From contig NZ_JBITIH010000014.1 of assembly GCF_044458865.1 (NCBI RefSeq), forward strand, positions 167,560 through 231,559: a stretch of 64,000 nt of DNA, written 5' to 3'. Under the pieces are notes generated by a model that ran no database searches, was not told the DNA's origin, and was given only the letters and a program-made list of their open reading frames with translations. Shown here piece after piece: positions 17,600 to 26,292 of the stretch. Numbering within the stretch: the first letter of the stretch is position 1; every line of letters begins with the position of its first letter. This stretch comes from Micromonospora_G sp044458865 (lineage in GTDB: Bacteria > Actinomycetota > Actinomycetes > Mycobacteriales > Micromonosporaceae). A program made the translations under genes and the position numbers.

Positions 17600-19279
17600 A
17601 TGGCCCGGATACTGACCGTTTCGTCACAGCGAGCGGGGGCCTACCCGACGATCCAGGACGCCCTTGAGGTCGCCACCGACGGGGCGGTGATCTCCCTCGA
17701 ACCAGGCGTCTACCCGGAGAGCGTCCGCTTGGTCGGGCGCCGGTTGAGCCTGGTGGCGGCGAAGGAAGCCGGCTCGGTGACAATCGATGCCACCGGCGCC
17801 GACGGACCTGCGGTGACCTGCCGGGACGGCGAGATCACCCTGCAGGGTCTGGTGCTGAAGGCCGCCGACTATCCTGCGGTGCAGGCGTCCGGAGGCCGGC
17901 TGACGGTCGAGCGTTGCGAGGCGAGCGCCGGTTACGCGGCCGCTGTCAGCGTCGGTGACGGCGCCATCCTGACGGCCACCGACGTGAAGGTCTCCGCGGG
18001 CCAGTACGGCTTCATCATCGAGGATGCCGGTGGGGTTCTCGACAAGTGTGAGATCAGGGACATCGCCGACGACGGAATCATCGTCCGACTGGGTGCGAAC
18101 CCGACGATCCGCAACTCCACGGTGGCGGGCTGTGGTTTCCGTGGTTTCTACATCTACCAGGCCGGCCGGCCTGCGATCGAGCGTTGCGACATCTCCGGTA
18201 CCGGAGATGTCGGCATCGCGATCGCGCACCAGAGTTCACCAAGCATCACGGACAGTTGGGTGCACGACACGCGGGGCGTTGGCATCAGGTTCGACCGAGG
18301 CTGTGCCGGTCTGGTCGAGGGCACCCGGGTGGAGGACACCGCGACGCCTGGTATCCAGGTCGAAGAGGGAGCCACCCCCACTATCCGGCCGTTGGAAGAC
18401 GGACTGCACCGACCAAAGGTCGGCATCGAGGCAATCGAGGGTGCCACGAAGCAGGACACCGCGCAGGTCGACAAGCTTCTCGCCGAACTCGATTCGATGA
18501 TCGGGCTGGCCGGTGTCAAGGCCGAGGTACGCGCCCTTATCGACGAGATCCAGGTCAACGAGTGGCGGCGCGGTGCCGGCCTGGCCGTCGGCGCGGCAAG
18601 TCACCACCTGGTCTTCACCGGTGCTCCCGGAACCGGCAAGACCACCATCGCCCGGCTCTACGGGCAACTCCTCAAAGCGCTCGGCGTACTGCCGAACGGG
18701 CAGTTCAAGGAGGTCTCGCGGCGCGATCTGGTGGGCCAGTACATCGGACACACCGCCGAGAAGACGACCTCGGTATTCGAGGAGGCACTGGGCGGAGTGC
18801 TCTTCATCGACGAGGCGTACACCCTCTCGCGGTCGGGTGGTGCGAGCGCCGACTTCGGTCAGGAGGCCATCGACACACTGGTCAAGCTGATGGAGGACCG
18901 CCGCGACGAGGTCGCGGTCATCGTGGCGGGCTACACCGACGAGATGCGGGACTTCCTGAACGCGAACGCCGGTCTGGGCTCCCGGTTCGCCAAAACCCTC
19001 GAGTTCGAGAACTACGACCCGGACGAGCTGGTCCTGATCGTCAAGCGAATCACCCGCAACGACGACTACGTGCTGGGTGCGGGGCTCGGCGACGCTCTGC
19101 TGGAGTGGTTCGGGCAGATCGAACGTGACCGCAACTTCGGCAATGCCCGCGAGGCCCGAAAGCTGCTGGAGGGCATGCGGAAGGCGCAGTCGGGACGGCT
19201 GCGGGGGCTTGGCCGGATGCCCTCGCGCGACGACCTGCGCACGCTCGTCCTGGACGACCTGCTGGTGGCGACCCGATAG
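17600..19279 (+). CDS. Parallel beta-helix domain fused to CbxX/EccA-type AAA+ ATPase
   Basis: The N-terminal 265 of 559 residues are Gly/Ala/Ile/Val-rich repeats typical of a right-handed parallel beta-helix (pectin-lyase-like). The rest is a CbxX/SpoVK-type AAA+ domain like the ATPase half of EccA: Walker A GAPGTGKT (about 341-348), Walker B VLFIDEAYTL (about 399-408), a GSRFAKTLEF sensor region and the LGRMPSRDDL tail. EccA normally has a TPR N-terminus; here the beta-helix replaces it. Position beside eccE suggests a cytosolic chaperone that releases secreted substrates. No signal peptide is present. ATPase identity is firm; the partner-binding role of the helix is inferred. Confidence 0.88.
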   Translation: MARILTVSSQRAGAYPTIQDALEVATDGAVISLEPGVYPESVRLVGRRLSLVAAKEAGSVTIDATGADGPAVTCRDGEITLQGLVLKAADYPAVQASGGRLTVERCEASAGYAAAVSVGDGAILTATDVKVSAGQYGFIIEDAGGVLDKCEIRDIADDGIIVRLGANPTIRNSTVAGCGFRGFYIYQAGRPAIERCDISGTGDVGIAIAHQSSPSITDSWVHDTRGVGIRFDRGCAGLVEGTRVEDTATPGIQVEEGATPTIRPLEDGLHRPKVGIEAIEGATKQDTAQVDKLLAELDSMIGLAGVKAEVRALIDEIQVNEWRRGAGLAVGAASHHLVFTGAPGTGKTTIARLYGQLLKALGVLPNGQFKEVSRRDLVGQYIGHTAEKTTSVFEEALGGVLFIDEAYTLSRSGGASADFGQEAIDTLVKLMEDRRDEVAVIVAGYTDEMRDFLNANAGLGSRFAKTLEFENYDPDELVLIVKRITRNDDYVLGAGLGDALLEWFGQIERDRNFGNAREARKLLEGMRKAQSGRLRGLGRMPSRDDLRTLVLDDLLVATR

Positions 19280-19306
19280 CGAGTCACCGATCACCGACGA
19301 ACCTCA

Positions 19307-19334
19307 GCAGCCGCCCATCACAACCGGCGGCTGC
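19307..19334. terminator. Hairpin between convergent genes
   Basis: Perfect 9-base arms GCAGCCGCC and GGCGGCTGC surround a 10-base loop. They lie between the AAA+ gene (plus) and the DUF1501 gene (minus). Confidence 0.6.
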
Positions 19335-19379
19335 GCCGTGTGGCGGAGCCGGTGAACGTGACCACCGCCGGGACGGCAG

Positions 19380-20633
19380 TCACGCGGCCGAGAACAGCGG
19401 GAGCGGGCGTACGTCATAGCGGTCGAGGTAGCGGCCCGGATCGGCTTTCAGCACCGAGGCGATCACCGTGCCGAACACGTCCCGGAAGTCGACAGTCGCC
19501 TTCAGGTCACCGTCGTCGAGGTCGGTCAGCGGCGGCTGCTCCCCGTAGAAACCGCCAGCCACCCCCGGACCCAACAGGAGGACCGGACTGGCGGTGCCGT
19601 GGTCGGTGCCGTCGGAGGCGTTCGCCCGGACCCGACGGCCGAACTCGCTGTAGACCACGACGGTCACCCGGCGGCCGGTCTGGGTCCGTGCCATCCGCCT
19701 CACAAACGACGTGAGCGCGGCGTCGAGCTGCCGCAACAGCCGTTCGTGCCCGGGCACTTCCTCAGCATGTGTGTCGAAACCGCCGAGGCTGACCGAGTAG
19801 ACCTGAGTGGGAACGCGGGCCTCGATGCACGTGGCCACCAGTGAAAGCTGGGCGTCGAGCGAATTGTCACCCCCGGTGCCGGTGGCGGTGGCGCCCGGTC
19901 CGGCATCCGCGCCGGCCGTGTTCATCGCCCGCTCCGCCTCCCGGGTCAGTTGGTCGATCGTGAGTAGGTCGGCGTAGGAGGCGGCGGCCCGGGAGCGCGC
20001 CGGAGACTCACCCGGATCGGTGCGTCCCAGTGCAGCGACCATCTCGGCGCTGATCCCGCTCGGCAGCCGCAGGCCACCGGTGCTCACACAGGAGCCGGCT
20101 CGGGTTTCGCCGACAAGCAGGGGCGGGAGCACGGACTCGAAGCTGACCGCAGTCTCCGGAGCGGCGTTCACACTGTCCAACCATCGGCCGATCCAGCCGG
20201 TTTCGACCGGACCCTTCGGGGACGCGGTCTGCCAGATGTCCATCGACTGGAAGTGGCTACGGTCGGGGTCCGGATAACCAACACCGAGGACGATCGCCAG
20301 CCCCTTGTCGTCCCAGAGCCCGCGCAGCCCGGTCAGCGCCGGGTTGAGTCCCAGCGCGTCGTCGAGCCGGAGCACTGTGTCGGCCGGGTACGCCAGCTCG
20401 GGTCGCAGTGAGTGGTACACGGGGTCGGCGTACGGGATCACCGTGTTCAGACCGTCGTTGCCGCCGTACAGGGTCACCATGACCAGCCTGTCGGCGTCGC
20501 TGTCCTGAGGGGACGTATCAGAGGCGGTCGCGAGCAGCTCGGCGAGACCGAGCCCGGTGGCGCCTGCGGCGATGGCACCCGCGCCGACCACTCCGGAGGC
20601 GAGCAGGAACTTCCGTCGAGTCACCGCGTCCAT
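19380..20633 (-). CDS. DUF1501 family protein, Tat-exported
   Basis: The 417-residue protein begins with a twin-arginine signal (TRRKFLLASG, then an Ala/Gly-rich hydrophobic stretch), so it should be exported folded. The body matches DUF1501 of the sulfatase/alkaline-phosphatase superfamily: YGGNDGLNTVIPY near the start, DRSHFQSMDIWQT, GFDTHAEE and YSEFGRRVRAN...DHGTASPVLLLG near the end. The ATG is one base after the stop of the DUF1800 gene (TGA-C-ATG). DUF1501 and DUF1800 genes pair this way across many phyla, but their substrate is not known. Family assignment is strong; no enzymatic activity is claimed. Confidence 0.88.
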   Translation of the reverse strand: MDAVTRRKFLLASGVVGAGAIAAGATGLGLAELLATASDTSPQDSDADRLVMVTLYGGNDGLNTVIPYADPVYHSLRPELAYPADTVLRLDDALGLNPALTGLRGLWDDKGLAIVLGVGYPDPDRSHFQSMDIWQTASPKGPVETGWIGRWLDSVNAAPETAVSFESVLPPLLVGETRAGSCVSTGGLRLPSGISAEMVAALGRTDPGESPARSRAAASYADLLTIDQLTREAERAMNTAGADAGPGATATGTGGDNSLDAQLSLVATCIEARVPTQVYSVSLGGFDTHAEEVPGHERLLRQLDAALTSFVRRMARTQTGRRVTVVVYSEFGRRVRANASDGTDHGTASPVLLLGPGVAGGFYGEQPPLTDLDDGDLKATVDFRDVFGTVIASVLKADPGRYLDRYDVRPLPLFSAA

Positions 20634-20634
20634 G

Positions 20635-21903
20635 TCAGGTCACCAGGTACTCCGGGCTGGCCAACCCGAGGGTCAGCAGGTGACGGGGATCGCTCGTCTC
20701 TGTCAGGGCGGAGTAGGTCCTGTTCGTCCACGTGTCGACGGTGAGTAGGTGCGCCAACTCATCCGGGGTCGTCGGTCGGGTGTCGACCAACTGGGCGAGC
20801 TTGCCGGCGAGACTCAGACGGACCTGCGCCGCTCCCACGGTCAGCCAGGACGCACCAGCGGGCCAGCCCGCGACACTGGGTGGCGCGAACGGCACCTGAC
20901 CGAGCCGTTCCAGCCCGTAGATGACCTGTTCCATCGTCGCCACGGGCAGGGTGCCCAGCCGCAGCCCCAACTGTCGGGCCGCGCCAACCAACCACTCCAC
21001 CGGTTGCTTCACAAGGTTGCCACGGCTGACAGGGAAGGCCTCGTCCATCAGGAGCGCCCGCAGCATGGCCATCGAGTCGGGGAAGGCGGCAACCATCCGG
21101 TCCTGTGTCGGCCCGGGGATCGGGGCCGTCGACGAGGCGTAGCGGTACCAGAGTCTGGCGGCGACGAAGCGGGGGCACTGCGGCTGCGAGAGCAGGAAGT
21201 CCACCAGCGAGTGCGCGTTGAAATCTCTCGTCACACCGAGGATGGTCTTCTGCCCGGTGTCGTACGACGGCGGGTTGAAATACGTCCGTACGGCGTCGTA
21301 GTCGATTTTCCAGCCGGTCAGCGCCCGACCGGCTTCCTTGACGTCCCGCTCGCTGTAGTTCCCGACGCCGAGGGTGAAGAGTTCCATCAGCTCCCGGCCG
21401 AGATTTTCGTTCGGCGCGGACCTCGTGTTGAGCTGCCCGTCGAGCCAGTAGATCAGCGCCGGGTCGGTGATCATCCGGTGCGCCATGACCGAGAAGTCGA
21501 GCGAAGCCCGCAGCGTTTGGTGCTGGGACAACATCAGATGGGCACGGATGACCTTCTTGACGGACGTGGCCCAGTGACCATGCCAAAAGAAGATCAGCTT
21601 TTCCGTGCCCTGGTGGTCGGCGACGGTGAGTCGGTCCAGCCACCACTGGGTTATCGCCAGCGTCTGTTGCCGACGCTGCTCGTCGGCGGTGCTCCGTTGC
21701 GCCGGCGTCGGGTCGCTCAGCCGCGTGTACGGGTCCGGTTCAAGGCTGGACATCGGTGCGGCGAGCGCGCCGATGTCCAGCCCGGTGGGCGACGTCAATG
21801 CGGCGACGGTCGCCTGGTAGCCGGCCTTGCGCGCCGCGTCCAGGTCTGTCGCCTTCGGGCCGAAGCCGGTCCGCCGCAGCAGCAACGCGACGTCGTCGGG
21901 CAT
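20635..21903 (-). CDS. DUF1800 family protein
   Basis: The 422-residue protein has the hallmarks of DUF1800: an LLRRTGFGP opening, QWWLDRL, ekliFFWHGHWATS, HQTLRASL, NENLGRELMELFTLGVGNYSE and GWPAGASWL. It has no clear signal peptide. A TTG at 21912 also opens the frame, but ATG 21903 is preferred. A TATATT hexamer ends seven bases before it, the geometry of a leaderless actinobacterial promoter, and no Shine-Dalgarno precedes either codon. It is the first gene of a two-gene operon with the DUF1501 gene. Function unknown. Confidence 0.85.
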   Translation of the reverse strand: MPDDVALLLRRTGFGPKATDLDAARKAGYQATVAALTSPTGLDIGALAAPMSSLEPDPYTRLSDPTPAQRSTADEQRRQQTLAITQWWLDRLTVADHQGTEKLIFFWHGHWATSVKKVIRAHLMLSQHQTLRASLDFSVMAHRMITDPALIYWLDGQLNTRSAPNENLGRELMELFTLGVGNYSERDVKEAGRALTGWKIDYDAVRTYFNPPSYDTGQKTILGVTRDFNAHSLVDFLLSQPQCPRFVAARLWYRYASSTAPIPGPTQDRMVAAFPDSMAMLRALLMDEAFPVSRGNLVKQPVEWLVGAARQLGLRLGTLPVATMEQVIYGLERLGQVPFAPPSVAGWPAGASWLTVGAAQVRLSLAGKLAQLVDTRPTTPDELAHLLTVDTWTNRTYSALTETSDPRHLLTLGLASPEYLVT

Positions 21904-21978
21904 ACCTGCCAATATATGCCACTGTCGTGCGCCAGGACTCGGACGGCTCAGGCTGGCGCAGCGATCCCGCAGGACGGC

Positions 21979-23169
21979 TCAGGGCTGCATCGCCGGGGCG
22001 CCAGACACCGAGGTGTACGCGAGGTCAAGCTGCCGCGACACGGCCGACAGGCTGTGCTCCGCGACTGCCCACCGCCTACCCTCAGCGGCGAGCTGCTCCG
22101 TGCCCGGTTCCCGGTTCAGCATGCCGATCACAGCGGTCGTCCAGCTCTGCGGGTCTTCCGCGATCCGCACGTGGACGTCGTCACGTACCCCGGCGCGATC
22201 CGCGACCGTGGCGGTGGTGACGGTCGGCACGCCGGCAGCGAGGGACTGGATGAGTTTCATCTGGACCCCGGTGCCCCGAAAGATCGGCGCGATCGCCACC
22301 GTCGCCACCTCGTAGTGCGGCTCGATCTCCGGGACGTCCGCGAAGAGCTCGATCCCGTTGCCGTTCCTGACCAGGGACTGCACCACTCGGGGCGGATCCG
22401 ACCCGACGATCCTGAGCCGGGCGTCGGGAACACCTTGCCGGATGCCGTTCCAGCATTCGCGTACGAACCACAGCAGGCCAGCCACGTTCGCCTCGTAGCT
22501 GAGCCGTCCGACGAAGAGCACCATCGGCGCCGTCTCCGCGCCGTGTTCCGCCGCCGGCCCGGTGTCGCGGCGACGAGCCGGGAAGTCGTACGGGCTGCGG
22601 ACGAGATAGGTGTTCGGCCGCATCGCGCCGTGCGACGGCGGGGCGGAGAGCATCAGCGGTACGCCCATCCGTACCAGCTCGTCCTCACGGGCGCGCATCC
22701 GCCGGGATTCGATCCGGCCGAGCGTCCGCCAGGCGAGGTTCGGACCATGCGCGGCAAGTTGCTCGTAGTACTCGCTGCGGAACTCGTCCAGGTCGACGAT
22801 GACCGGCGTACGACCACAGGTTTCGACAAGATGGACGGTCCGGAAGACGTTGAGGTGGACCGCGTCCGGGCGCCAGTCGTCGAGGATCGTTTCGAGCGCA
22901 GCGGTCAGGGCCCGAGGGCTCGCGTACCCGTGTTGCAACGACCGTCCCGTGACCAGCGCACGTAGGGTCCGGACCAGGGCACCCGGGCGGGGGTTGGGGA
23001 CGAGGGTCCGAACCGGCACCGGGAGGTCGTCGGCGAGCCGTACCTCCGCCTCATTGTGCACCAGCGAGAGGAAACGCACCTCGTGTTCGGCGGCGAGCGT
23101 CCGTAGCAGCGCGAGGCTACGCGGTCGCATCGGCGACGGCACCCAGGGCGCCACGAACAGAATCCTCAT
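21979..23169 (-). CDS. GT4-type glycosyltransferase
   Basis: The 396-residue cytoplasmic protein has two Rossmann domains. The N-terminal one starts MRILFVAPWVPSPMRPRS and the C-terminal one holds VLFVGRLSYEANV, LRIVGSDPP and the donor-binding loop RGTGVQMKLIQSLAAGVPTV, as in family GT4 (GT-B fold, retaining). The related plus-minus pattern in the 387-residue enzyme two genes upstream suggests duplication. It is the last gene of the glycan operon; its ATG overlaps the preceding stop by four bases (ATGA). Donor and acceptor cannot be told from sequence. Confidence 0.88.
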   Translation of the reverse strand: MRILFVAPWVPSPMRPRSLALLRTLAAEHEVRFLSLVHNEAEVRLADDLPVPVRTLVPNPRPGALVRTLRALVTGRSLQHGYASPRALTAALETILDDWRPDAVHLNVFRTVHLVETCGRTPVIVDLDEFRSEYYEQLAAHGPNLAWRTLGRIESRRMRAREDELVRMGVPLMLSAPPSHGAMRPNTYLVRSPYDFPARRRDTGPAAEHGAETAPMVLFVGRLSYEANVAGLLWFVRECWNGIRQGVPDARLRIVGSDPPRVVQSLVRNGNGIELFADVPEIEPHYEVATVAIAPIFRGTGVQMKLIQSLAAGVPTVTTATVADRAGVRDDVHVRIAEDPQSWTTAVIGMLNREPGTEQLAAEGRRWAVAEHSLSAVSRQLDLAYTSVSGAPAMQP

Positions 23170-23996
23170 ACCGGAAGCCTCCCCAGTGCGCGCGCAAGCA
23201 ACCGCTGGCGCCGTGTGCCGTGCTTGGAAAAATAGACGGTCATGCCCGATCTATACAATCGACGCTTGCCGACCACGGCGGTACTGGTGCTCTCCTTGTG
23301 GTCGGCGACGCTCGCCCCGACCGAAGCGACCTGCCAACCGTGCTCGCGCATGCGCCGGCAGATGTCCACGTCCTCGTAGTAGAGGAAAAAGTCCGGGTCG
23401 AAGCCGCCGACTGCGCGGAACGCCTCGCGCCGCACAAGCATGCAGAAGCCCGACACCCAGGCGACCGAGCGGGTCTGCGGGGTCGGTTCGACCGCCAGGT
23501 AGCCGAGCATCGGCACCCGCGACCGGAGCAGCGCCGAGCGGGCCAGGAAACTCTTGAGCCAGTGGGGCACGAGATAGTCCACCCGCAGCGCCGCCAGCCA
23601 CTCCTTCGCCATGCTCGGCTCCGGCCCGGAGGAGACGCCGTAGCCCCCGGCCGGATAACGCATCAGCGGCGCTACCGCGCCGAGCCCTGGTTCGTCGACG
23701 AGCGCGTCGACCAGGGCCGCGAAGTCCGTCCCGGAGAGACTGCAGTCCGGGTTGAGCAGGAAGTACGCCTCGGCGTCCGGCGCCGTCGCAACGGCAGCGT
23801 TGATCGCCGCCCCGAACCCCACGTTCGGCAGCACCAGGACGTGCGGCGTGTACCGCTTGGCGACCTCTGCGCTGCCGTCCACGGACGAGTTGTCGGCCAC
23901 CACGATCCGCTCCAGCGGGAGCGCCGTCAGGCAACCCAGACTCTCCGGCAGGTCGTTGGCCGAGTTGTACGCGACGACGATCGCGGCGATCCTCAC
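23166..23996 (-). CDS. GT2-type glycosyltransferase (rhamnosyltransferase-like)
   Basis: The 276-residue GT-A enzyme shows IVVAYNSANDLPESL at the start, VVADNSSVDGS, the metal-site-like FLLNPDC, and the acceptor-site motif GGFDPDFFLYYEDVDICRR. These features are typical of WbbL/rhamnosyltransferase-like GT2 proteins that extend cell-wall or exopolysaccharide chains. No membrane helices. Both ends overlap neighbours by four bases, so it is translationally coupled inside the operon. The sugar specificity is a guess from family resemblance only. Confidence 0.88.
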   Translation of the reverse strand: MRIAAIVVAYNSANDLPESLGCLTALPLERIVVADNSSVDGSAEVAKRYTPHVLVLPNVGFGAAINAAVATAPDAEAYFLLNPDCSLSGTDFAALVDALVDEPGLGAVAPLMRYPAGGYGVSSGPEPSMAKEWLAALRVDYLVPHWLKSFLARSALLRSRVPMLGYLAVEPTPQTRSVAWVSGFCMLVRREAFRAVGGFDPDFFLYYEDVDICRRMREHGWQVASVGASVADHKESTSTAVVGKRRLYRSGMTVYFSKHGTRRQRLLARALGRLPV

Positions 23997-25156
23997 CGGG
24001 CGCTCGCGGTTGCGTAGGCGTCAAGGTACCCGAGCACCGTGTCGTCCCACCGGAAGGTGCGGTCGATGTGCGCACGCGCCCGACGTCCACGCGTGACCGC
24101 CTCGTCGGGTGAACCGACGACCACGCCGACCGCGTGGGCGATCTGCTCGGGTGTCGACGCGATGAACAGGTTCGTGGCATCCCCCCGGACCGAGGCCGCC
24201 GGCCCGGGGGACGTGACCACTGGGCAGCCCAGGGCCATCGCGTGTACCACCTTCATCAACACGCCGCCACCGATGATCGACGGCACGACGACCGCGTGCG
24301 CGGCCAACATTTCCGTGCGGAGGTCAGGCACTGTGCCGGTTACTACGAGCCTGTTGTCCAGGTCGGCGAGGGCGAGTACGTCCGGGGACGGGTCCGCACC
24401 GACGATTCTGAGTTCCGCGTTCGGCAGGGTCCGCCAGACGATCGGCATCACCTCCCGCGCCAGGTGCTGCACCACGAGGACGTTCGCCCGGCGCCACATC
24501 GCCCCGGCGAAGACCAGCCGCGGTCGGGAGCTGTCCCTTGGCGGCGACCAGCAGACCTCGCCGAGATCGACGCCGGGTCGGGCGAGGACCGTGTTCGGGT
24601 TGTACCTCGATGCGGTGTCGAAGTCGGCGTCGGCAAGGGTCAGAACCGCCCCCGCCCGGCGGATCGCCCCACGTTCGAAGTGGCGGGTCCGGAGCAGTTC
24701 GGCCAGCCGGTACGCCCGTTCGACACCGCCGTCGGCGGCCCGGTAGGACTCCCGCATCACGCTCTCGGTGATGTCGTGCAGGCCGAGCACGGAGTTCCGG
24801 CGGTTGGTGAGAGTTTCGGCGCTCTGGAGGTACTCCGCGTGAACGACGTCCGGCCGTAGCCGGCCGACCAGTTCGGCGGCCTCCAGTGTCGCCTGTCGTG
24901 GCCATGCCTGCCGCAGCCAAGCCGGTCGCCGGCCGAACCGGTCCCACCGACCCGGTGCGCCTGGCACGCTCGAACGCAGCAGCGTGTAGTTGAGGTCCTG
25001 GACCTTCGCCGGCGCGGTCGCGGGCCGATGCTGCGGCGAGTACACGAACAGTTCGGTCTTCTCGGCCAGGCGGGGCACGAGCCGTGCGATGGTGTCGGCT
25101 GCGGCGTGTGGCTGGGTCAGATCCGGGGCGTACGGGGTGAGCAGCAGGACCCGCAT
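23993..25156 (-). CDS. GT4-type glycosyltransferase
   Basis: The 387-residue GT-B enzyme opens MRVLLLTPYAPDLTQPHAAA and contains PDVVHAEYLQSA, RLVFAGAMWRRANV, LRIVGADPSP and the glycine-rich GGGVLMKVVHAMALGCPVV loop. The frame stays open far upstream, but the start is ATG 25156, inside the TGATG junction with the pyruvyltransferase gene. That start gives the expected N-terminal beta strand. It resembles the operon's last glycosyltransferase in layout and motifs. Confidence 0.88.
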   Translation of the reverse strand: MRVLLLTPYAPDLTQPHAAADTIARLVPRLAEKTELFVYSPQHRPATAPAKVQDLNYTLLRSSVPGAPGRWDRFGRRPAWLRQAWPRQATLEAAELVGRLRPDVVHAEYLQSAETLTNRRNSVLGLHDITESVMRESYRAADGGVERAYRLAELLRTRHFERGAIRRAGAVLTLADADFDTASRYNPNTVLARPGVDLGEVCWSPPRDSSRPRLVFAGAMWRRANVLVVQHLAREVMPIVWRTLPNAELRIVGADPSPDVLALADLDNRLVVTGTVPDLRTEMLAAHAVVVPSIIGGGVLMKVVHAMALGCPVVTSPGPAASVRGDATNLFIASTPEQIAHAVGVVVGSPDEAVTRGRRARAHIDRTFRWDDTVLGYLDAYATASAR

Positions 25157-26292
25157 CAGCCCAGCCTCCTGAGCGTGGAGGCGACAAACTCCCGTGCGAC
25201 CCTGCCCTGGCGGGCGGCCCGGTCGGCTGCCTCCCGGAAAAGGTCGGGTGAGTCGACCGCCGCCACGGCCGTGTGGTGCAGCGTCTTGACATCTACGTCC
25301 GGCGCGACCACGAATCGTTCGAGCCCCAGATCGACGAAGGCGTCGTGCACCTTGCGTTCGTACGCGATCGCCACCGTCGGGACGCCGAGGACCACGGCCA
25401 TCACCGCGGCGTGCAACCGGGTGCCGATGACGAGCCTCTGCCCGGCGAGCTCGACCAACCACTGACCGAGCGCTCCGGCGAGCGGACCCTCGTTCCTGCT
25501 GTCCAGCGGGTTGCCGGCCAGGCCGAGTACGTCGCCGAAGGCCCGGCGGTAGATGTCCCGGTCGTCTTCGCCCCTGGCGTCCTGCCCGAAGGCCATCGGA
25601 AGGAACTGTCCCGTCCAGCCGTCGGCAGTCAGCCGGTCCAGACAGCCACGGAGGGAGACCAGCAATCGGGCCTCGGTGTCGGGGGCAAGCGGTCGCATCG
25701 ACAGCGCGAAGCCACGCCGCGTCGCCTCCGCCGTCGCACCGGCGGTTCCCGAACGCAGCTCGGGCAGCGGCAGCGCGTAGGCCAGGTCCCCGATCACCTG
25801 CGCCTTGCCCCCGAAGTACGAGGCGCTGCGCTGGTCGCGTACGCCGATCGCCATGGACGCGGCGCCCAGCACGTGCAGCAACTGCCGGCCGACCGGTGTG
25901 CCTCCCTCCCGGACGCCCGCCCCGACTGGCGCCACCGGTGTGCCGGCCAGCCTGGCCATGCCGACGATCCGTGAGAACAACGCCAGGGTCCCGGGCCACG
26001 GCAGGTTGGGAGACCGCTCCTGAAACACCGTTCCAGGGCCGAGGAACAGAATGTCGCAGTCCCGGATCGCCCGTTGTACCGCGCTCTGCCGTCCCACCGC
26101 ACCGCGCGACCGCAATGTCGGCATCTGCTCCGCGTCGACGCCGTGCAGTGCGGCTACCCGGCTCGGGTTCGGGGAGAAAACGACAAAGGACGCGCTCTCG
26201 TCGACCGATCGGACACACGAGACGAGCGTGTGTAGAAGGATCTCGTCGCCGAGATTGTCGGAGCCGAACCACCCCGCGATTCCACATCTCAC
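25156..26292 (-). CDS. Polysaccharide pyruvyl transferase family protein
   Basis: The 378-residue protein begins RCGIAGWFGSDNLGDEILLH and contains CDILFLGPGTVFQE, PVAPVGAGVREGG, VRDQRSASYF, RLVIGTRLHAAVMA and GVPTVAIAYERKV. These are the conserved blocks of the CsaB/PssM pyruvyltransferase family, which ketal-links pyruvate from PEP to sugar residues and gives the polymer an acidic group. It overlaps the flippase gene by four bases and the next glycosyltransferase by one base. The acceptor sugar is unknown. Confidence 0.88.
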   Translation of the reverse strand: MRCGIAGWFGSDNLGDEILLHTLVSCVRSVDESASFVVFSPNPSRVAALHGVDAEQMPTLRSRGAVGRQSAVQRAIRDCDILFLGPGTVFQERSPNLPWPGTLALFSRIVGMARLAGTPVAPVGAGVREGGTPVGRQLLHVLGAASMAIGVRDQRSASYFGGKAQVIGDLAYALPLPELRSGTAGATAEATRRGFALSMRPLAPDTEARLLVSLRGCLDRLTADGWTGQFLPMAFGQDARGEDDRDIYRRAFGDVLGLAGNPLDSRNEGPLAGALGQWLVELAGQRLVIGTRLHAAVMAVVLGVPTVAIAYERKVHDAFVDLGLERFVVAPDVDVKTLHHTAVAAVDSPDLFREAADRAARQGRVAREFVASTLRRLG

